The position numbers and the translations under genes were made by a program. The notes below the pieces were generated by a model. That model ran no database searches. It saw only the letters and a program-made list of their open reading frames with translations, and had not been told where the DNA came from. From NCBI GenBank assembly GCA_014238285.1, contig JABABK010000012.1, forward strand, positions 28,451 to 60,882: 32,432 bases of DNA, read 5' to 3'. Of the stretch, positions 23,691 to 29,664 are shown in pieces. Positions within the stretch are counted from its first letter, which is position 1. Every line of letters begins with the position of its first letter. The DNA is from Hellea sp. (GTDB lineage: Bacteria; Pseudomonadota; Alphaproteobacteria; Caulobacterales; Maricaulaceae).

Positions 23691-24116
23691 TTAGACGTCG
23701 TCTATTGCATCTTTGCCGCGGAAAAAGCTGAGCACGGCTCCGACGAGAATATAGCCTACAAATATATGTGAGGCATCAATGTGGAAAAGGGCTCTAGGGC
23801 CGTTCTCGTAAATCATGGCGTAGGCTAAAAGCGGCAAGGCTAATAAAAGGGCGATGATAGCGCAAATTTTAACGCATGTTGCTAATGTTGATGCGCCGGC
23901 ATGTTGTAGAATATAACTAATCCCCAGCACTTGTAAAAGTGTGATAAGTAGACCGCCAATAATTGTCGTCATCTCCATGTCACCGCCTGTTTCTGTGCCG
24001 GTTAATGCCGCCCATTGCTCCATGAATAACATGCCATACCAAAGCCATCCAACCGTGTAAAATACGATCGTTGCAGCTAAAATTCCTAGTAGATTTGTTC
24101 CGAATATTTTCGGCAT
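23691..24116 (-). CDS. DUF1761 membrane protein, copy 2
   Basis: 141 aa, a paralogue of the gene after it: shared MPK.FGTN.LGIL start, SYILQHAGAS.LATC.KICAIIA centre and FRGKDAID end. It has four membrane segments (about 7-27, 48-68, 78-98 and 112-132). The frame extends upstream to 24341, but the ATG at 24116 is right: GGGGAG precedes it at proper spacing, and similarity to the paralogue begins there; the longer version would overlap metG. It is divergent from metG, so the 170-base gap holds both promoters. Function unknown. Confidence 0.82.
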   Translation of the reverse strand: MPKIFGTNLLGILAATIVFYTVGWLWYGMLFMEQWAALTGTETGGDMEMTTIIGGLLITLLQVLGISYILQHAGASTLATCVKICAIIALLLALPLLAYAMIYENGPRALFHIDASHIFVGYILVGAVLSFFRGKDAIDDV

Positions 24117-24287
24117 ATTAAGTCTCCCCGTTATAGATAAGGGCTGATTGATAGCATGGAACGAGGATATTGACCAGATATGGCTTTTTTGGGCTCTGGA
24201 AGCATAAGAACAAGCCGCAATTTTCGAAAACTCTTGCATCGCCTTACAGGCGCGGTAGAAGGCCTGCACTAACGCAAGGAAATGGCC

Positions 24288-26009
24288 ATGGCCCGTATTT
24301 TGATCACATCTGCGCTGCCTTATATTAACGGCGTTAAGCATCTAGGTAATCTGGCAGGCTCTATGTTGCCAGCAGATGTTTATGCGCGGGCTATGCGCCT
24401 TTTGGGCCATGAAGTTTTGTATATTTGCGCCACGGATGAACACGGTACGCCGGCAGAACTTGCCGCGCAAGAAGCTGGTATAAGCGTGGCAGAATATTGC
24501 GAAACTATGCACGTCGCCCAAAAGGAGGCCGGCGCACAATTTAAGTTATCCTACGATTATTTCGGACGCTCCTCTGCGCCGTCTAATCATGCTTTAACGC
24601 AGCATTTTGCCAATGTGCTGGAAGCCAATGATCTAATCGAAGAGCGCAGTTCTAAGCAAGTTTATTCAAACGCAGACGATCGCTTTTTGCCGGACCGTTA
24701 TGTTGAAGGTACTTGCCCGAATTGTGAATTTGAAAAGGCCCGCGGTGATCAATGTGATAATTGCGGCAAGCTTTTAGACCCGGTTGATTTGGTCAATCCT
24801 TATTCGTCTGTTTCCGGCTCTCACGATGTGGAAGTGCGCGAAACTAACCATCTTTATTTAAAACAGTCTGTGATGTCAGATAAGCTCCGAGCCTGGGTAG
24901 ATGAGGCTAAAGACTGGCCGGTGCTTGCCAGTTCTATTGCCTATAAATGGCTCGATGAAGGGCTTCGTGATCGCGCAATTACACGGGATTTGAAATGGGG
25001 CATTCCGGTCACAGGTGCTGACGGAAAGCCAAGGGCAGGGTTCGAAACTAAAGTCTTCTATGTCTGGTTTGACGCGCCGATCGCCTATATGGCTGCAACC
25101 CAAGACTGGGCCGAGGAAACTGGCGGAGACTGGGAGCGCTGGTGGCGCACGGATAAAGGCGCGGCCGATGGGGAATCTGTCCAGTTTATGGGCAAGGATA
25201 ATGTGGCCTTTCATACGCTATCCTTTCCAACAACGATTTTAGGTTCTGGCGAGCCGTGGAAACTGGTGGATGAGCTGAAAGCCTTTAACTGGGTGACCTG
25301 GTATGGCGGCAAGTTTTCGACCAGCCAGAAGCGCGGCGTGTTCATGAACCAAGCCCTTGATATAGCGCCGTCTGATTACTGGCGCTGGCACTTAATGGCC
25401 AATGCGCCGGAGAGTGATGATGCCGCGTTTACTTGGGAAGAATTCCAAACGGGTGTAAACTCTGACCTTGCCAATGTGCTTGGGAATTTCGTCAATCGAA
25501 TCACGAAATATACAGCGAGTAAGTTTGATGGCAAAGTGCCGAGCGGTGGGGAATTTGGTGAGTCTGAAGCTTGGATTTTACAAGAGCTACAAACACGTAT
25601 TCCGGCTCTAATCGAATATTATAATGGCCGAGAATTTCGTAAGGCGATGGCAGAAACCCGCGCGATTTGGGCCGCAGGTAACGAGTATCTGACTCAGGCT
25701 GCGCCTTGGACACATTATAAGACAGATGTGGATCAAGCAGCTGTTGGGGTTCGTGTGGGACTTAACCTGGTGGCGCTGTTCGGAATTATTGCACAGCCGA
25801 TCATTCCTGATGCGGCAGCAAAAATATTGGAGGCGGTGGATGTGCCAGCAGGTAACCGGACATGGAATTTTGGTGATTATACGGGCATTCATGATTTGCT
25901 TGATGCCTTGCCACACGGCCTTGAAATTGGCGCGCCTGACGTATTGTTTGCGAAGATTGAAGATAGTGATGTCGAAGACTGGACTGGGCGTTTTGGAGGC
26001 GAAAAATAG
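24288..26009 (+). CDS. metG: Methionyl-tRNA synthetase
   Basis: About 573 aa; charges tRNA-Met with methionine in the cytoplasm. The class I HIGH-type motif is HLGN (20-23 from the first ATG), preceded by ILITSALPYINGVK. The connective-peptide zinc knuckle is present as CPNCEF and CDNCGK. The KMSKS loop reads KFSTSQKRGVF, a variant I associate with alphaproteobacterial MetRS. The C-terminal helical anticodon-binding domain includes ANVLGNFVNRITKY; the EMAP-like C-terminal extension of longer MetRS proteins is absent. Two ATGs are in frame (24282, 24288); AAGGA at 24276-24280 is properly spaced only for the second. A GST-like gene follows with no gap. Confidence 0.95.
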   Translation: MARILITSALPYINGVKHLGNLAGSMLPADVYARAMRLLGHEVLYICATDEHGTPAELAAQEAGISVAEYCETMHVAQKEAGAQFKLSYDYFGRSSAPSNHALTQHFANVLEANDLIEERSSKQVYSNADDRFLPDRYVEGTCPNCEFEKARGDQCDNCGKLLDPVDLVNPYSSVSGSHDVEVRETNHLYLKQSVMSDKLRAWVDEAKDWPVLASSIAYKWLDEGLRDRAITRDLKWGIPVTGADGKPRAGFETKVFYVWFDAPIAYMAATQDWAEETGGDWERWWRTDKGAADGESVQFMGKDNVAFHTLSFPTTILGSGEPWKLVDELKAFNWVTWYGGKFSTSQKRGVFMNQALDIAPSDYWRWHLMANAPESDDAAFTWEEFQTGVNSDLANVLGNFVNRITKYTASKFDGKVPSGGEFGESEAWILQELQTRIPALIEYYNGREFRKAMAETRAIWAAGNEYLTQAAPWTHYKTDVDQAAVGVRVGLNLVALFGIIAQPIIPDAAAKILEAVDVPAGNRTWNFGDYTGIHDLLDALPHGLEIGAPDVLFAKIEDSDVEDWTGRFGGEK

Positions 26010-26615
26010 ATGAAACTCTATGATTACCTGCCCTCCGGGAATTCCTATAAAGTAAGATTGATGCTCAGCTATCTGGGCATCAATTATGATCACGTCCCTT
26101 TAAATATCCACAAAGGCGAGACGCAATCAAAAGACTATAAATCTAAAAATCCAGCGGGCCAAATACCGCTATTAGAATTAGCCGATGGGCGTTTGCTGGC
26201 TGAGAGCAATGCGATCCTGTATTTTCTGGCCGAAGGCACACCTTATTGGCCGCTCAATAGCTTTGATCAAGCCAAGGTTTTACAGTGGATGTTTTTTGAG
26301 CAATATAAGCACGAACCCGCTATCGCCGTCGCCAGGTTTATACATATTTATGCTATGGAAACCCGCGCGAATGAGCTTGTAAAACTTATGCCAAGGGGCG
26401 AAGCAGCACTGGCCGTTATGGAAGCGCATTTGGCGGATAATCTGTGGTTTGTCGGCAGCGGTCCGACAATAGCCGATATCGCGCTTTATGCTTATACCCA
26501 TGTGGCGGGAGATGGCGGCTTTAATCTGTCTGAATATCCGAATATTATGGCCTGGCTTGATCGATTTTCGGATCATCCAAAACATATATTGATCACTGAT
26601 TTGCCGATGAATTAA
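26010..26615 (+). CDS. Glutathione S-transferase family protein
   Basis: 201 aa. The N-terminal thioredoxin-like domain (about 1-75) starts KLYDYLPSGNSYKVRLMLSY, with the glutathione-binding NPAGQIPLLE (cis-Pro at the usual place) and ESNAILYFLAE. The C-terminal all-helical domain (about 88-195) contains PTIADIALYAYTHVA, the common GST helix-6 motif with its N-cap Asp. The catalytic residue is probably one of the N-terminal Ser/Tyr residues. Its ATG follows the metG stop codon directly, so the two are co-transcribed, though a functional link to methionine charging is not evident. The substrate is unknown. It converges with the minus-strand GFA gene. Confidence 0.88.
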   Translation: MKLYDYLPSGNSYKVRLMLSYLGINYDHVPLNIHKGETQSKDYKSKNPAGQIPLLELADGRLLAESNAILYFLAEGTPYWPLNSFDQAKVLQWMFFEQYKHEPAIAVARFIHIYAMETRANELVKLMPRGEAALAVMEAHLADNLWFVGSGPTIADIALYAYTHVAGDGGFNLSEYPNIMAWLDRFSDHPKHILITDLPMN

Positions 26616-26627
26616 GGTCGACCGAGC

Positions 26628-27020
26628 TTACGTTTTAGACAGTAGGTTATCGATACTATTTTCCCAGTTCTGGCCATCAAATTTGATTGTCTCTGAGGGC
26701 GTAATTGTTCCGCCTTCAATGCATCTTAAATTGACCGAATAATCCTCTGGGTGGGACTTGGGAATGTAAAAGGGTTTGATCCCGCAAATTTTGCAAAAAT
26801 AATGCTGCGCGGTGCCCGTCCCAAATGTGTAGAGGCTTAGGTTTTCTTTGCCTGTAATTGCCGCGTTTTTCTGCGGTATAAATACATGTACATAGCCTGT
26901 TTTTTCACAAATGGAGCAATTACAATGAGTCACGGACATTGTTGCCGGGGCTACAAAGTCTAGCACGACTGAACCGCAATGACAGGTAGCGCGGTGATTA
27001 AGTGTTTTTGGGTTGGGCAT
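26628..27020 (-). CDS. GFA-family (DUF636) zinc protein
   Basis: 130 aa. It has the cysteine pattern of the GFA/CENP-V family: CHCGSV near the N-terminus, THCNCSICEKTGY in the middle and FCKICGIKPFYIPKSHP later, giving two zinc sites. The related Gfa enzyme was linked to glutathione-dependent formaldehyde handling, but most members are uncharacterised. The ATG overlaps the stop of the preceding hydrolase gene by one base (TAATG on the minus strand), so the two are translationally coupled. It is the last gene of a four-gene minus-strand operon. Confidence 0.85.
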   Translation of the reverse strand: MPNPKTLNHRATCHCGSVVLDFVAPATMSVTHCNCSICEKTGYVHVFIPQKNAAITGKENLSLYTFGTGTAQHYFCKICGIKPFYIPKSHPEDYSVNLRCIEGGTITPSETIKFDGQNWENSIDNLLSKT

Positions 27021-27922
27021 TAAGCCGCGATGACTTGATAATTAACTTTCAGACCATCAGGGCCATCGGCGTCAATTTTTCCAGATTCTCTTAAGTGTAT
27101 CAAATGAGACAAGACACTATGGGCTGCGGCGGGATAAAGGCGTTTGTCAATATGGGTATAAAGCCGGGCTACGATATCAGAAATTTTTGAGAGACCGTCC
27201 AAAAGAGCTTGGTAAATTTGTGCCTCTCTTTGTAAGCGGTGATCAATATAGGCCTGAACAAATTCAGCTGGGCTTTCAATGACAGTTCCGTGGGTCGGGA
27301 TGATTCGATCAAACTTTCGTTTCAGAATGATATCAAGGCTATTAAGGTAATCGCCCATATGTCCATCAGGAGGACTGACGACGCTGGTTGACCAGCCCAT
27401 AATATGGTCGCCGGAGAATAAAACATTTTCTTCGTGTAGGGCATAGCACATATGATTGGATGTGTGGCCCGGTGTGTGAATGGCTTCTATCGTCCAGCCA
27501 TCGCCATTTATTTTCAATCCGTTGCAAATTTCGATGTCAGGTTTAAAGCCAAGGTCATCCCCGGCTTCGAGCCGAACTTCGCCGCCTTCGGGTGGTTTTG
27601 GTTGCAGGCCGTAGCCATAGACTTGGCAGCCATGTTCTGCGGCCAGAGGCGCGGCCATAGGCGAATGATCCACATGGTGATGGGTCACGAGAACATGGGT
27701 CACCTTGCGGCCTTTGAGGGCTTTCTTGAGAGCTTCAATGTGTTTGGGTGTTTTTGGGCCCGGATCGATAACGGCGACATTTTTATCACCTATAATATAG
27801 ACGCCGGTACCCGTATAGGTAAACGGCCCAGGGTTATCAGCGATGACCCGGTCGATTAATGGACTAAGAGATTGGCTGACGCCGTACTCAAAGTCGAAAG
27901 TTTTGACAAATGGAATACCCAT
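27020..27922 (-). CDS. Metallo-beta-lactamase-fold hydrolase with winged-helix tail (LACTB2-like)
   Basis: 300 aa. The metal-binding motif is THHHVDH (80-86), followed by HTPGHTSNHM and FSGDHIMGW, giving the full di-zinc set. The C-terminal 70 residues (DHRLQREAQIYQALLDGL, then AHSVLSHLIHLRESGKI) form the winged-helix domain of LACTB2-like members, which cleave nucleic acids or thioesters; the true substrate is unknown. The stop overlaps the GFA start by one base, and the gene begins 19 bases after the preceding stop. Cytoplasmic; no signal peptide. Confidence 0.87.
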   Translation of the reverse strand: MGIPFVKTFDFEYGVSQSLSPLIDRVIADNPGPFTYTGTGVYIIGDKNVAVIDPGPKTPKHIEALKKALKGRKVTHVLVTHHHVDHSPMAAPLAAEHGCQVYGYGLQPKPPEGGEVRLEAGDDLGFKPDIEICNGLKINGDGWTIEAIHTPGHTSNHMCYALHEENVLFSGDHIMGWSTSVVSPPDGHMGDYLNSLDIILKRKFDRIIPTHGTVIESPAEFVQAYIDHRLQREAQIYQALLDGLSKISDIVARLYTHIDKRLYPAAAHSVLSHLIHLRESGKIDADGPDGLKVNYQVIAA

Positions 27923-27941
27923 CTGAAATTCATCCTGTCTG

Positions 27942-28850
27942 TTATGGCAACAATTCAGATTTAAACTGATTAGCTAGTATATCTACCGCTTTGAGTTTTT
28001 CCCTCAGGGATAAAGCAAAGGGCGGGCCCATATCTGTTTTGTTGACGTCGACGATGTAGATTCGTCCATCTTCTTTATCTCGTAAAATATCTAGACCCCC
28101 AAAGTCCAGTTTCATTTTATGACAAAACCGTGAGATATTAGTCAGTTCGTCCTGTGAAAACAACTCTTCCGGCTTTTTTAAGGTGCACCTAGTGTTGAGA
28201 TTGTCAAAGCGCTGATCAAATGGCCGTTCCTTGATAAAGACAAGGGCAGGTGTTCCAAAAAGCGTAGGGCATCTAAGGTCTGCCACGTGGTTATCTTCCG
28301 TGCGGTTATTGACGACCTTCTGGTAGACCCACCCAGGCTCTGGTTTGCACGGGCCCTGGGTGACTTTGCCGCTATGAGAGCCGTTTTCTTCGGATTTTCG
28401 AACCATAAGGCCGTTGTGAACCTCTGGATCGACGGATAGGTCATAGCCAAATACTGATTTGAACGTGTTTGCGACGTTTGATTTGCTAATATCAGTGCAT
28501 TCAAAGTTAATTGTTCTTAGGCCGATAGGGACTTTGGGGGGCATCGTTTCTGTTTTGTCTTCAAAATGGATCGCCAGTACAGCATTTTGGGCTTGATCTG
28601 GCCCAGCTAATCGCACACCTGCACGGGTGATGATTGCCCATAATAAGTACCAAGGACGAATAGTATTGGGATAGACGGCTACTATTGGACGTGTATGGAG
28701 TGTGAAATTGCGCAGTTTTTCGACTACAGTGTAGCTACCCTGCACGTATAGGTCGTTTACGAGGCTGAGATTAAATGAAATTTTGGCGCCAGTTTCGCGA
28801 ACTGTCACACCGCGCCAGGACCATATAAGGTCCTTGTACCAGGCCTTCAT
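27942..28850 (-). CDS. ATP-grasp-like protein of unknown substrate
   Basis: 302 aa. The C-terminal part has the layout of an ATP-grasp fold: FIKERPFDQRFDNLNTRC, then KLDFGGLDILRDKEDGRIY and VDVNKTDMGPP, where the Asp/Asn would hold magnesium. Such enzymes ligate carboxylates to amines or thiols. The N-terminal region (VYPNTIRPWYLLWAIITRAG) could be the substrate side. I cannot place it in a named ATP-grasp family, and the usual N-terminal ATP-grasp motifs are weak. It lies three bases after the gene for a small secreted protein and 19 bases before the hydrolase gene. Confidence 0.72.
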   Translation of the reverse strand: MKAWYKDLIWSWRGVTVRETGAKISFNLSLVNDLYVQGSYTVVEKLRNFTLHTRPIVAVYPNTIRPWYLLWAIITRAGVRLAGPDQAQNAVLAIHFEDKTETMPPKVPIGLRTINFECTDISKSNVANTFKSVFGYDLSVDPEVHNGLMVRKSEENGSHSGKVTQGPCKPEPGWVYQKVVNNRTEDNHVADLRCPTLFGTPALVFIKERPFDQRFDNLNTRCTLKKPEELFSQDELTNISRFCHKMKLDFGGLDILRDKEDGRIYIVDVNKTDMGPPFALSLREKLKAVDILANQFKSELLP

Positions 28851-28853
28851 AAT

Positions 28854-29411
28854 TTACTTAACGCGTCGAACTTTGATTTTTTTGCCTTCGCCATTGATTC
28901 GTAAGGTAAAGCTCCCGAGGGCTGCTTTCTCTATAAGGGCGGTTGGTTTGACGCCGTTTTTTGGTTTTGGTGGTTTAATTTTAAGCGACTGGGCTTGTTC
29001 CCAAACCTGTCCATTGGTAAAGAAAAACCTGTTTTTCTTATAACCAAAGCTTTCGGTTTTTTCTAACGTCAGATCAACTTCTTTCACATCCTTCGCTATG
29101 CCGGCTTCTTCGCTGGATTTAAATATTCCGCCCAGTCCGGATAGCGATGGTAGGTTGAGGCCGAAGACATCCTTTTTGACGGTCCTAACAGCTTGCTTGT
29201 CGATGATCATGATCTCACCTGTGTCAACGGCAGTGCTTAAGGCACTCATAGCTGTGTCAAAGCAAGCTAGGCGGTCGCTATCTGTTTGAATTAAAGCACA
29301 TTTTTTAAGGTTTTCGACTTGAATCGATGGTGAAGCCTGCGACCAGGCAGTGGTTGAAATAAATGCAATTAAACTTATTGCGGAAATTATTCTCATTGGG
29401 TTCTTTTTCAT
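28854..29411 (-). CDS. Small secreted protein with a CALIQTDSDRLACFD motif
   Basis: 185 aa from the ATG at 29411 (the frame extends further but has no family-like sequence). It has a Sec signal peptide (MKKNPMRIISAISLIAFIST, cleavage near TAWSQA-SP), then KKCALIQTDSDRLACFDTAM, the Cys-x(12)-Cys motif seen at the start of many short periplasmic proteins. The rest alternates beta-like stretches (FGYKKNRFFFTNGQVWEQAQ, ALGSFTLRINGEGKKIKVRR), the last pattern typical of small domains in envelope proteins. It is the first gene of the four-gene minus-strand operon and is divergent from the TonB receptor. Function unknown. Confidence 0.8.
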   Translation of the reverse strand: MKKNPMRIISAISLIAFISTTAWSQASPSIQVENLKKCALIQTDSDRLACFDTAMSALSTAVDTGEIMIIDKQAVRTVKKDVFGLNLPSLSGLGGIFKSSEEAGIAKDVKEVDLTLEKTESFGYKKNRFFFTNGQVWEQAQSLKIKPPKPKNGVKPTALIEKAALGSFTLRINGEGKKIKVRRVK

Positions 29412-29458
29412 TTTATTGGGCCTTAACGTAGTCAAATCTGCCTTTGAATGCCGACAAG

Positions 29459-29474
29459 GTTGCAAAAATGCAAC
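29459..29474. other. Short hairpin in the divergent promoter region
   Basis: GTTGCA-AAAA-TGCAAC is a perfect six-base stem, with GGTTTTT on the plus side. It sits between divergent genes, so its role is unclear; it could be a weak terminator or a chance palindrome. Confidence 0.3.
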
Positions 29475-29626
29475 GGTTTTTCAAAAAAACATAGAATTTA
29501 AGATGTTTTTAAGGCTGTAGGCTTGAGCTTTATTAAAAAATCGTCATAGAAGGTCTGGATTCGGCTCTCCAAGGCCGGGTTTCGTTTCTTTTATGGATTA
29601 TATATAAAAGGGACAAAACTTAAAAC

Positions 29627-29643
29627 TGAAGCATGAAGCTTCA
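29627..29643 (+). promoter_or_regulatory. Leader hairpin of the TonB receptor gene
   Basis: TGAAGC-ATGAA-GCTTCA forms a six-base stem that ends 21 bases before the GTG start, just upstream of the AAGGGG ribosome-binding site. It could influence translation or mRNA stability. An A/T-rich stretch (GGATTATATATAAAAGGG) about 70 bases before the start is a possible -10 area. Confidence 0.35.
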
Positions 29644-29664
29644 CAACCATTAAGGGGTTAAACT

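Noticed and set aside
24117-24341. Longer DUF1761 copy 2 starting at 24341
   Set aside because: The extra 75 residues overlap metG and have no family similarity; the ATG at 24116 has a good ribosome-binding site.
27452-27859. A 135-codon plus-strand open frame
   Set aside because: It lies antisense to the MBL-fold hydrolase, whose motifs are clear; the antisense product has no recognisable features.
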